Below are positions 57,395 through 64,000 of a stretch of DNA of 64,000 nucleotides, piece after piece. The first letter of the stretch is position 1. The number at the start of each line of letters is the position of its first letter. A model generated the notes under the pieces. That model searched no databases, was not told the DNA's origin, and worked only from the letters and a program-made list of their open reading frames with translations. This DNA is from UBA8516 sp035455245 (GTDB lineage Archaea; Thermoproteota; Nitrososphaeria; Nitrososphaerales; Nitrosopumilaceae). The DNA is taken from positions 1 to 64,000 of the forward strand of contig DATIFN010000016.1 in NCBI GenBank assembly GCA_035455245.1. The letters run 5' to 3'. The translations under genes and the position numbers were made by a program.

Positions 57395-58968
57395 TTCATC
57401 AATGTAGATTTTCTGATACGAACACTGCAATTTTACAATTAGTAACTGTAATCTTAATTTTAGTATCAATACTCATTGTAGCGCAAGAATCACTTGGACA
57501 AACATTTCTACCTCTGATAACGCTTGACAAAGAGGAATACAACCAGTATGACAAAGTTATCGTAACAACCAATGCACCAGAAAAAAATGAAAATCCAACA
57601 CAAGCTGATACAATAGTGATATCCATTTCCAATCAATCTGAGTCTTTAGCAACGATAAGGCTTTTTGAAACTGGCCAAAATAATGGCATATTTGAGGGAA
57701 GTTTTATCCTCACACCTGACATGTCAAAATTCCTTGGTGATGTCACCGTAAGTAAAGGAGATCACATTTTGCTATCATTCCAACCTGACAAAGATAATCA
57801 AATTGTAAAAGAGGTGTTTGTTAGATTCCCTCCTGAAAGCAAATTTCCAGATATAATCAAGATTCCATTTAGTCAAAGCGAGCTTGTTGTAGTAGGTAAC
57901 ATAGTCTCGAAAGAAAAAATCCCATCAAGAAACCAGACCATGTACAGCATTAAAGTAGAAGAGTATCTTAAAAATCCAAAGCCATACGACATGATAACTG
58001 TTCTTGGAGATGGCATAAATGAAGACGTTCCATTTACAGATGAGGTCACATATTACAACAGACCAATTTTTGATGTAGGAAACAAAGTATTTGTTTATTT
58101 GAAAAAAGAAAATAATACATTCAAGATATCGCCCCAATCGTTTACACTGGCCAAAAACCATATGGGTCCGCCAACTGATGTATGGCCAACAGGTCCTAGC
58201 AAATTTGAATTTGAATATAATGAACCAATCACAATTTCAGGTCTAGTCAAAAAAGCATATCTGTATGATGCAGAAAAGCGGGGTGAAAATACTACAGCCT
58301 ACGTTAAGATTTACAATCCAAACAATGAATTGTACGCAGCTGAGCTTTTAGAAACAAACCCAGATGGAGCATTTACTTATTCAGTCAAGATCAGAGGCAA
58401 ACTGGGCATAGATGGATTGTATAATTATGACACAGGTCTTCCTCACCAAAATTATCAAGGGGGATTTTTTATCAAACCATTTCAGCTTTCACCATTAAAG
58501 CAATTCAAATCAGGACTCGAAGTTGATCAAATAAAATGTAGAGAAAATCTTTTACTGATAGGAAAAATCAAAAATGCATCACCAGTCTGCGTTAAACCAG
58601 ATACTGCAGTTAGGCTTATCAAATCAGGATGGGCTAGATCAATAATTCCAACCCTATTTGGAACAGCAGAAACAGAATGTGGAACTAGTTTTTGGATAAT
58701 TAATAGTGGAAGGACTGCCCTGAATCAATCTGAATTTATTGGTGCTCTAAAAGATCTTTTTTCTTCAATTGACTATTTTTCCGATAAATTCGGTGATAAC
58801 TGGCAAGACAAAATAAGGATAAGTAAGACACTGTGGAGTGACGTATTTTATGTTGATTTTCCTATTTTTATTGAGGCTGGAAGCTTCGATAGTGACCGTG
58901 TGCAAGAGTATTTGCAAACAATCCATTCTACTAGGACATCATACTTTGGAACATGGTGCAACCCGTGA
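57394..58968 (+). CDS. Exported protein with a two-cysteine thaumarchaeal domain; possible broken start
   Basis: Coding continues upstream of the first ordinary start (GTG at 57616) back to a stop at 57391. It includes a signal-peptide-like stretch (AILQLVTVILILVSILIVA) and then LITLDKEEYNQYDKVIVTTN, a C2-like beta-sandwich start. There is no in-frame ATG, GTG or TTG for that stretch. An ATG at 57402 with perfect TATA spacing is one base out of frame. Later, the domain IKCRENLLLIGK...PVCVKPDT...LIKSGW is shared with the next proteins. The C-terminal part (about 370-450 in the GTG numbering) has no match. Function is unknown; probably surface-exposed. Confidence 0.7.
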   Translation: MHQCRFSDTNTAILQLVTVILILVSILIVAQESLGQTFLPLITLDKEEYNQYDKVIVTTNAPEKNENPTQADTIVISISNQSESLATIRLFETGQNNGIFEGSFILTPDMSKFLGDVTVSKGDHILLSFQPDKDNQIVKEVFVRFPPESKFPDIIKIPFSQSELVVVGNIVSKEKIPSRNQTMYSIKVEEYLKNPKPYDMITVLGDGINEDVPFTDEVTYYNRPIFDVGNKVFVYLKKENNTFKISPQSFTLAKNHMGPPTDVWPTGPSKFEFEYNEPITISGLVKKAYLYDAEKRGENTTAYVKIYNPNNELYAAELLETNPDGAFTYSVKIRGKLGIDGLYNYDTGLPHQNYQGGFFIKPFQLSPLKQFKSGLEVDQIKCRENLLLIGKIKNASPVCVKPDTAVRLIKSGWARSIIPTLFGTAETECGTSFWIINSGRTALNQSEFIGALKDLFSSIDYFSDKFGDNWQDKIRISKTLWSDVFYVDFPIFIEAGSFDSDRVQEYLQTIHSTRTSYFGTWCNP

Positions 58969-58979
58969 TTAGAAAGGTA

Positions 58980-59001
58980 CAATTTATCAGCAATTTCTAA
59001 A
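58980..59001. repeat. Intergenic core element, copy 2
   Basis: A 22-base core (AATTTATCAGCAATTTCT flanked by C and AAA) lies 12 bases after the preceding stop and 15 bases before the next start. It is the same core as the ends of the 74-base copies and may act as promoter; its AATTTATC is a TATA-like word. Confidence 0.55.
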
Positions 59002-59016
59002 AGCAATGTCAAAAGA

Positions 59017-59952
59017 ATGTCATATACGAAAATTCCAGTATTATCAACAGTTGTTATTCTGTCACTTGCATTATTTTTTGGTATAAACTATGCTGTTTTT
59101 GCTGAACAACCAGGTTATGACTATGATACTGGAGATCATATTCTGATAGGTTTACCAGTTGCATTATTTAAGACAGACAACCATGTTTATGAAATACAAT
59201 ACGACATAACTAATGGAAAGATTGGGGCTAGTCTCGTAGATCTTCCTGCAAAAGAACTGATTTTTACAATTAATGCAACAGGAGATGGACATCTTACTGT
59301 GTATTTGCCCCGTGAATTTATTGATTCAAAAAGAAATGGAATGGACAAACCATATCTGGTTTATGTTGGCGATCTAAATTCAGGTTTGAAGAGAACTACA
59401 GCCGACGAAATTGGAAACGACAGTCAGATGCGAGTTTTAACAATTAACTTTACAAGGGGAGAAAACGAAATTGGAATTATAGGAACTTATTTTATAGAAA
59501 ACAAATCGCAAGATGTTCCAATAAACCTATTTGGAAATTTTTCTCCAAGGATGCAATTTGAAAAAGGGATTGATTCAGAAGATGTGATTTGCAAAGAAAA
59601 TCTTCAACTTATTATAAAATCAAGCAATGGTCATCCCGCTTGCGTGAAATCTTCTAGCATATCAAAACTTATTGCCAGAGGATGGACCGACTGGCGTCTA
59701 CCACTTTCTGAAGAAGAACAATCAGTTATTGTCAACATAGCTACACACGATCCATCTGTTCAGAAATTGCTTAGCGGTAAGGACTGGTACGTTAGAGCGA
59801 TACAATCAGGAGTCTCCAATGATAAGGAGTGTTCTTTTGGTAGTTGTCTTTTCATACTTATTGATCAGGTGAACAAGAACCAAACACTTGTAGTATTGGT
59901 GAATTCAGAAAACAACAAAGTGATAGATGTTAAAACAACTCCAGGATGGTAG
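59017..59952 (+). CDS. Exported protein with PRE-ID/IIGT and two-cysteine domains
   Basis: The 311-residue protein has a signal peptide (VVILSLALFFGINYAVFA). The first domain is beta-rich with TVYLPREFIDSKRNG, VYVGD and ENEIGIIGTYFI. The two-cysteine domain follows (VICKENLQLIIKSSNGHPAC, KLIARGW). A C-terminal part has QKLLSGKDWYVRAIQSG and a cystine-like ECSFGSCLF. No PEFG anchor is seen, so it may be secreted. Start ATG at 59017; an earlier ATG is out of frame. Function unknown. Confidence 0.78.
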   Translation: MSYTKIPVLSTVVILSLALFFGINYAVFAEQPGYDYDTGDHILIGLPVALFKTDNHVYEIQYDITNGKIGASLVDLPAKELIFTINATGDGHLTVYLPREFIDSKRNGMDKPYLVYVGDLNSGLKRTTADEIGNDSQMRVLTINFTRGENEIGIIGTYFIENKSQDVPINLFGNFSPRMQFEKGIDSEDVICKENLQLIIKSSNGHPACVKSSSISKLIARGWTDWRLPLSEEEQSVIVNIATHDPSVQKLLSGKDWYVRAIQSGVSNDKECSFGSCLFILIDQVNKNQTLVVLVNSENNKVIDVKTTPGW

Positions 59953-59967
59953 AAGGTTTTGCACCAA

Positions 59968-59989
59968 CAATTTATCAGCAATCGCTAAA
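59968..59989. repeat. Intergenic core element, copy 3
   Basis: The core AATTTATCAGCAATCGCT with flanking C and AAA lies 15 bases after the preceding stop and about 24 bases before the next start. It is preceded by CACCAA as in the 74-base copies. Confidence 0.55.
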
Positions 59990-60013
59990 AACTAATGCCA
60001 TCAAATAATTCAC

Positions 60014-61555
60014 ATGAGGATAATTATCTTAATTCTTGTAGTTTTCAGTCTTTATTTCCTATTTGGTAACATTGCTGAAGCACACACCATAGCTCCATTT
60101 TCCATTGATCTTCCAACAAATGCTAGCCGCTTTTACGATCTTACAAATCCATATTCATCAGGACCTCTAGGAATGGTAAATTCCCCTACAAGCTATTTCC
60201 CCTTGATTGTAAAATCAGAATCAGACGAAAAAACCATTATTACTTTTAGCGCAAGATATGAAGACACCAACAGTCCGCTAAAGATGCCACCAGGAATATT
60301 TGCAAAGGTGGAACCAGACTCCCTAATCTTGGAACCTGGAAAAAATGAAACCATAAACTTGGTTGTTAATGTGGCTCCAAAAGCTCCCAACGGATTTTAT
60401 CTAATGAATGTTTTGGCAACATATGATTCCAAGTACTCTGTAGCTACATCAATTGGCCTTGTAATTGGAAATAAAACACTAGACGAAATATTTTCAAATG
60501 ATTTCAGAAAAGAAGAACCTTGGAAGACCTTTGAGATGGTAGGAAAGTACCACTATTCTAATCCTCCACTTCCAGATCAGACTTTTATCGCAAATTATAG
60601 AGTAATAAACGGAACACTGGAATCGATTAAAGGTAACGACACAATCATTGTTGCAGTTGTAAACAATACTTCAGAAAAGGGAACATTTGAATTAAAATTC
60701 CCTAGGAATTTTCCATACACCAACGGTCCTGGAGGAATGACTGGTGACTTTTCGATTGGTATTAACGGATATGGTTCATGGCATTATTATCATCCTGAAG
60801 ATGACATTGTACTTCCATATGTTAGAGAAGAATTGATAAATAAAATCAATAGGCCTCCACCATATCCAGACAGTTATAATGGAAGAGATGGTTGCTATTT
60901 CTTCTTTAGTGTTCCATTTTACACACACGCTAAAATCGAGATAATCTATGGTGCAAACGGGTTAATTCCTGAACCTTACCACGGAGACAAGGTTCCAGAT
61001 TATTGCTTGTCTGGGACGGTACAAACTGAACCTACTTTAGAAGAATTATTAGAAAAAGCAAGAAATACTATAGTTCCAGCTGAAACAGTTGTTGATTCCA
61101 ATTCACCGCCTTTGAAGCAATTCAAAGCGGGTTTTTTTCTCAATGAAATAAAGTGCAAAAAAGACTTTGAATTTGTACTCAAATCAAGTAACAACCTCCC
61201 TGCATGTGTGAAACCAGAAACTAAACTAAAACTAATAGAACGAGGCTGGGCTAATCCTGGAGAATCTATATCATCAGTGGACGTTAATCTACCACTTGGA
61301 ATTTCAAATCCTGAAGTGTTACTTTCTCCTGATCCACAAACAATCACAGTCGTTCTTGGAATAAACAACACGGTAAGATGGGTAAACCAAGACAATTCTC
61401 CTAGAATGTTGGTTGCAGACGATACCACTTGGACAACGGATCTTATCATGCCTGGAAGTTCAAAATCCATAACATTCAACAAAACTGGAACGCATGGCTA
61501 TCATGGAGAACCCGGACCATGGATTAGAGGAACTGTAATAGTTTATGAGAAATGA
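60014..61555 (+). CDS. Exported protein with two-cysteine domain and degenerate cupredoxin-like C-terminus
   Basis: The 513-residue protein has a signal peptide (IIILILVVFSLYFLFGN). A large N-terminal beta-rich part follows (LEPGKNETINLVVNVAPKAP). The two-cysteine domain lies near residues 370-415 (IKCKKDFEFVLKSSNNLPAC, LKLIERGW). The C-terminal domain looks like a cupredoxin: VRWVNQDNSPRMLVADD and GTHGYHGEPGPWIRGTVIV. The usual first His is Arg, the HPW histidine is Gly and the axial Met is Ile; the Cys position is Gly. So copper binding is unlikely. Function unknown. Confidence 0.78.
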   Translation: MRIIILILVVFSLYFLFGNIAEAHTIAPFSIDLPTNASRFYDLTNPYSSGPLGMVNSPTSYFPLIVKSESDEKTIITFSARYEDTNSPLKMPPGIFAKVEPDSLILEPGKNETINLVVNVAPKAPNGFYLMNVLATYDSKYSVATSIGLVIGNKTLDEIFSNDFRKEEPWKTFEMVGKYHYSNPPLPDQTFIANYRVINGTLESIKGNDTIIVAVVNNTSEKGTFELKFPRNFPYTNGPGGMTGDFSIGINGYGSWHYYHPEDDIVLPYVREELINKINRPPPYPDSYNGRDGCYFFFSVPFYTHAKIEIIYGANGLIPEPYHGDKVPDYCLSGTVQTEPTLEELLEKARNTIVPAETVVDSNSPPLKQFKAGFFLNEIKCKKDFEFVLKSSNNLPACVKPETKLKLIERGWANPGESISSVDVNLPLGISNPEVLLSPDPQTITVVLGINNTVRWVNQDNSPRMLVADDTTWTTDLIMPGSSKSITFNKTGTHGYHGEPGPWIRGTVIVYEK

Positions 61556-62196
61556 AAACTCAACAACTTTCAATAATAATTATAATCGCGATAATAGTTA
61601 CAGTTGGAATGACAATCTTGACTTTCTTAACTCTTCAAAATAATATCGATAGACAAAACCAATTAGAGAAGATTCAAGCTAGAGTTCATGCACCTACTGA
61701 CAATGGAACAAAATATGTGAAGATAAATGACATGGCTCCAAACTCGAGTCTGATTTTTGTTTATCCATATACTGGTAATGAGACATTTGATAGTGAAACA
61801 TTCCGCAAATGGATTCTGATAAGATTACCAATACATGATAGCGGAAATAAAGATGACATTTCTTCCTATCGTGCATACAGTGCAGTCGATATTCAGTTAT
61901 GGTGTCTTATCAAATACTGGCCACAGCACGAATGGTTAGAGGATCCCTGTCATGGATCTTTGTATGAACCTGTTTATGGAACCCCTTTTGCAGGTCCAGC
62001 GGTAGATTACGCATTTAAGAATAATGCACTTCCACAACTCGATCTAGGTGTAGATGATGAGGGATACATTTACGTAAAGCCTCCAATTTTGGAAATCGAT
62101 AAGAACGGCCAAATTGGGTATGGAAGGAAATTACCATCAGATTTAATTGAAAAGTATAGAGAAATAGGCAAATCTGGTCTTACAGCACTTCAATGA
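61552..62196 (+). CDS. Membrane-anchored protein with a degenerate Rieske-like domain
   Basis: The 214-residue protein has an N-terminal anchor (IIIIIAIIVTVGMTILTFL). The outer part has DIQLWCLIKYW (C118) and EDPCHGSLYEPVYGTPFAGP (C133, H134), which recall the Rieske boxes CTHLGC and CPCHGS. Compared with them, the first His is Ile, the first Cys of box 2 is Asp, and the LGC cysteine is lost. Thus a [2Fe-2S] cluster is unlikely as written. It overlaps the cupredoxin-like gene by four bases, so they are co-translated. The Rieske similarity is by eye. Confidence 0.7.
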   Translation: MKTQQLSIIIIIAIIVTVGMTILTFLTLQNNIDRQNQLEKIQARVHAPTDNGTKYVKINDMAPNSSLIFVYPYTGNETFDSETFRKWILIRLPIHDSGNKDDISSYRAYSAVDIQLWCLIKYWPQHEWLEDPCHGSLYEPVYGTPFAGPAVDYAFKNNALPQLDLGVDDEGYIYVKPPILEIDKNGQIGYGRKLPSDLIEKYREIGKSGLTALQ

Positions 62197-62222
62197 AATG
62201 AAAATTGTTACAGCACAAAACT

Positions 62223-62296
62223 GGGTCCAAAATAATCCCAAGATGATAACTGAATCGCATCTGACCCGCACCAACAATTTATCAGCAATCTCTAAA
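62223..62296. repeat. Intergenic 74-base element, copy 4
   Basis: The second full-length copy starts GGGTCCAAAA and ends AATCTCTAAA. It lies 26 bases after the Rieske-like gene and 25 bases before the pentapeptide-repeat gene. GGGTC and GACCC can pair, enclosing an AGATG...CATCT inner stem. Confidence 0.6.
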
Positions 62297-62321
62297 AGAA
62301 ATAACTAACAATGATCGAATA

Positions 62322-63728
62322 TTGAAAGCCATTTTTCTTTTCTCTCTACTGTCACTTGTTTTAATAACAATTCCAACTTTTGCTGAAGAATTAGCCGCCA
62401 CTGGAGACTGCAATGCTAAACCACAAAGAGGAGTTAACTGGTATAACTGTGATAAATCTAACCTGGATTTGAGATCTAAGGATTTAAGTGAGTCTCATTT
62501 TGAAAATACTAATTTTTCACAAACTGATCTAAGTGGGGCTATCCTAAAGGATTCAGATTTTATCGGTACAAACTTTGAAGGTGCGAATCTAACTAATGCG
62601 GATCTTTCCCATACGACTTTGATAAATGTTAATTTTAAAAAAGCAAATCTTGAAGGATTGATTTTAGATGATGCGCAATTGTTTAACCTTGACTTTTCTA
62701 TTATTAAATTGCCAATTGAAGTACTAATGAAATTAAACAGTTTTCCAGGAGCAAAGCTTCAGGGGATGAACTTTCAAGGATGGGATTTGTCAGGAAAAAC
62801 AATCATGGAGGCAGATCTTCGTAACTCAAATCTGAGTAATGGAACTTTTGTGGAGACCTTCTTCAATAATGCAAATCTTCAGAATGCCAATCTTTCTTCT
62901 TCAAATCTCAAACATTCCTACTTTAGGGGAGCAAACCTTCAAGGAGCAAATCTGACTTTGGCGAATCTTCAGCAAGCAGATATGGAAAATACGAATCTGG
63001 AAAATGCCTTACTTTCTTTTACCAACTTGGAAGAGTCAAATCTGATGGGAGCAAATCTAAAAAATGCCAATCTTTACCAAGCCAATCTATCTGGTGCTAA
63101 TCTTCAGCACGCTGTTTTGACTGGTACCAACCTCAAATTTTCCGACCTGAGCAATTCAAACTTGAGGGGAACAAAGCTCAAAGAGGCTGATCTAACAGGG
63201 ACAATTCTAAAAGAAATCAACTATCCTCCCAAACTCCAGCTTTCCTTGGGAATGCCAATTTCTGAAATTAATTGCAAGCAAGGGTTTAGATTCGTAGAAA
63301 AAGCTTCAGATGGCTCACCTTCTTGCATAAACCCGTTTAGTGTAAAACGGTTAGTTGAGTTTGGCTGGGCAGATTCGACCACGCCAATACCTAATATCAA
63401 GAATTACGATTTTATTCTAGATTCAGGAAAATTATTTCAATTGACCTATTTTTTGGATGATGCAAAATTAATCAAAATTAGAAAAGACACATCTTCTAAT
63501 TCACTTATTTTGAGTCTGGATGAATCAAAAGGAGGCATGCTTGGAATTGTCATTCCAAGAGAAATAATAGATGCCACAATGGGAGTCCAAGACGATAGGT
63601 TCTTTGTTTTAATTGATGGTCAGGAAGTGATCTATAATGAAACCGTAAACAAAATGGAAAGAACCTTGACAATTGACTTCCCAGCAGGAACAAAAAAGAT
63701 TGAAATTATTGGGACTAATTTGATATAG
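62322..63728 (+). CDS. Exported pentapeptide-repeat protein with two-cysteine and PRE-ID/IIGT domains
   Basis: The 468-residue protein has a signal peptide (FLFSLLSLVLITIPTFA). It has about 45 pentapeptide-like units (A(D/N)Lxx) in two blocks, split near residues 125-150 by GAKLQGMNFQGWDLSG. Such repeats fold as a right-handed quadrilateral beta-helix. The two-cysteine domain follows (INCKQGFRFVEKASDGSPSC, RLVEFGW). The C-terminal domain has GIVIPREIIDATMG, FVLIDGQEV and KIEIIGTNLI, and ends there without an anchor. The start is TTG at 62322. Function unknown. Confidence 0.82.
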   Translation: MKAIFLFSLLSLVLITIPTFAEELAATGDCNAKPQRGVNWYNCDKSNLDLRSKDLSESHFENTNFSQTDLSGAILKDSDFIGTNFEGANLTNADLSHTTLINVNFKKANLEGLILDDAQLFNLDFSIIKLPIEVLMKLNSFPGAKLQGMNFQGWDLSGKTIMEADLRNSNLSNGTFVETFFNNANLQNANLSSSNLKHSYFRGANLQGANLTLANLQQADMENTNLENALLSFTNLEESNLMGANLKNANLYQANLSGANLQHAVLTGTNLKFSDLSNSNLRGTKLKEADLTGTILKEINYPPKLQLSLGMPISEINCKQGFRFVEKASDGSPSCINPFSVKRLVEFGWADSTTPIPNIKNYDFILDSGKLFQLTYFLDDAKLIKIRKDTSSNSLILSLDESKGGMLGIVIPREIIDATMGVQDDRFFVLIDGQEVIYNETVNKMERTLTIDFPAGTKKIEIIGTNLI

Positions 63729-63745
63729 GAAAATCCTCTTTGAAA

Positions 63746-63767
63746 CAATTTATCAACAATCTCTAAA
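63746..63767. repeat. Intergenic core element, copy 5
   Basis: The core AATTTATCAACAATCTCT flanked by C and AAA lies 17 bases after the pentapeptide gene and upstream of the rpoE-like gene. A separate TATA-like box (63773-63780) serves that gene, so here the core lies just outside the promoter. Confidence 0.5.
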
Positions 63768-63802
63768 GATTCATAAATTTTAAAACCAATATCTTCTGTG
63801 TA

Positions 63803-64000
63803 TTGTTTTATATTTCTACTATAATGGGAAGTATCAAAATCCCAAAAAATTTGTCAAAAGAATCTCGGAATGACATAGTGATTTCTGCTCTTAAAAAAGA
63901 ATATGAGAGTAGAATAAATGAAAATCTGGGCATTCTTATAATGATAATTGATGCCAAGGTAGAACTAACAGGAACAACGATTTCAGATAATGGAGAATTA
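63803..64000 (+). CDS. rpoE: Probable RNA polymerase subunit Rpo7/RpoE, N-terminal fragment
   Basis: The visible 66 residues begin MFYISTIMGSIKIPKNLSKE and continue SALKKEYESRINENLGILIM. The order (hydrophobic strand, RIP-type segment, helix, KYEGxIDKDLG-like motif) matches the N-terminal RNP-like domain of archaeal Rpo7, which forms the polymerase stalk with Rpo4. The start is TTG at 63803, with ATAAATTT (63773-63780) 26 bases upstream. An ATG at 63824 is an alternative. The gene runs off the window. Confidence 0.65.
   Translation, partial: MFYISTIMGSIKIPKNLSKESRNDIVISALKKEYESRINENLGILIMIIDAKVELTGTTISDNGEL

Noticed and set aside
60193..61482. Minus-strand frames (65 and 160 residues) inside the exported protein at 60014
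   Set aside because: They are shadows of the strong plus-strand frame with a signal peptide and conserved domains.
62401..63230. Long run of short repeated DNA in the pentapeptide gene as a possible CRISPR or satellite
   Set aside because: The periodicity is 15 bases (five codons) and comes from A(D/N)Lxx protein repeats. There are no conserved spacers.

Overview
The window is chromosomal DNA of an AT-rich archaeon. The gene set points to the Nitrososphaerota (Thaumarchaeota), most likely a Nitrosopumilales-type ammonia oxidiser. Supporting features are archaeal information-processing genes (TFB, histone, S8e, S17e, SRP19, Gar1, topoisomerase VI, aIF1A, aIF2-beta, Rio1, KH protein, RtcB, PDCD5, ValS), tRNA genes with introns in the anticodon loop, siroheme-type heme synthesis genes, and secreted proteins of the kind that carry PEFG-like tails in this phylum. 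No ammonia-oxidation gene is present, so the assignment rests on gene content and style. Many genes look leaderless: a TATA-like box lies 24-27 bases upstream of the start codon, and the start is often GTG or TTG. I used that spacing to correct several starts.

Layout. 0-2.4 kb: the N-terminus of a probable tyrosine recombinase, an intron-bearing tRNA-Tyr, a CBS/zinc-finger protein and an alcohol dehydrogenase. 2.5-5.9 kb: ScpA/ScpB, then S8e-SRP19-Gar1-TFB. 6-7.5 kb: two secreted proteins. 7.7-10.7 kb: SufC, a chlorite-dismutase/HemQ-like protein, DUF1802 and an aldo/keto reductase. 11.3-15.6 kb: heme genes (fused siroheme decarboxylase AhbA-AhbB, Met8-like dehydrogenase, HemA, HemB). 15.6-22.4 kb: mixed genes including an intron-bearing tRNA-Leu, purine salvage (Apt, MtnP) and small regulators. 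22.4-28 kb: a long minus-strand operon-like run (Top6A, Top6B, KH, Rio1, aIF1A, DUF424, aIF2-beta, DUF5679). 28.2-39.5 kb: isoprenoid (cis-prenyltransferase), pyrimidine (PyrF) and purine (PurA) genes, a t6A-related group (TsaC/Sua5, a THUMP protein and a ubiquitin-like/Cgi121 fusion), S17e, TatD and histone. 39.5-41.5 kb: tRNA-Cys, a lone AIPR-family nuclease-like defence gene and a foldable intergenic element. 41.5-47.6 kb: small proteins, a DPS-like ferritin, tRNA-Thr, GlmM, ThiL and S11. 47.6-49 kb: an arsenic-type module (aquaporin, ArsC, ArsR). 49-57.3 kb: PDCD5, RtcB, PurB, a PP-loop amidotransferase-like protein, two pterin genes and ValS. 57.4-63.7 kb: a cluster of exported proteins that share protein domains and a repeated intergenic DNA element. 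The window ends inside a probable Rpb7/RpoE gene.

The most interesting parts are these. (1) The exported-protein cluster at 57.4-63.7 kb has a conserved 22-base core between genes, a 74-base version in front of two of them, a shared two-cysteine domain in four proteins, and Rieske-like and cupredoxin-like domains that appear to have lost their metal ligands. (2) A ubiquitin-like domain is fused to the KEOPS subunit Cgi121. (3) A 6-pyruvoyl-tetrahydropterin-synthase-like domain is fused to a nuclease-like domain and sits next to a pterin dehydratase. (4) The AIPR defence gene is followed by a possible structured RNA. (5) ArsR and ArsC are separated by two tandem 16-base repeats. At least nine very small zinc-binding proteins are scattered through the window and are easily missed.
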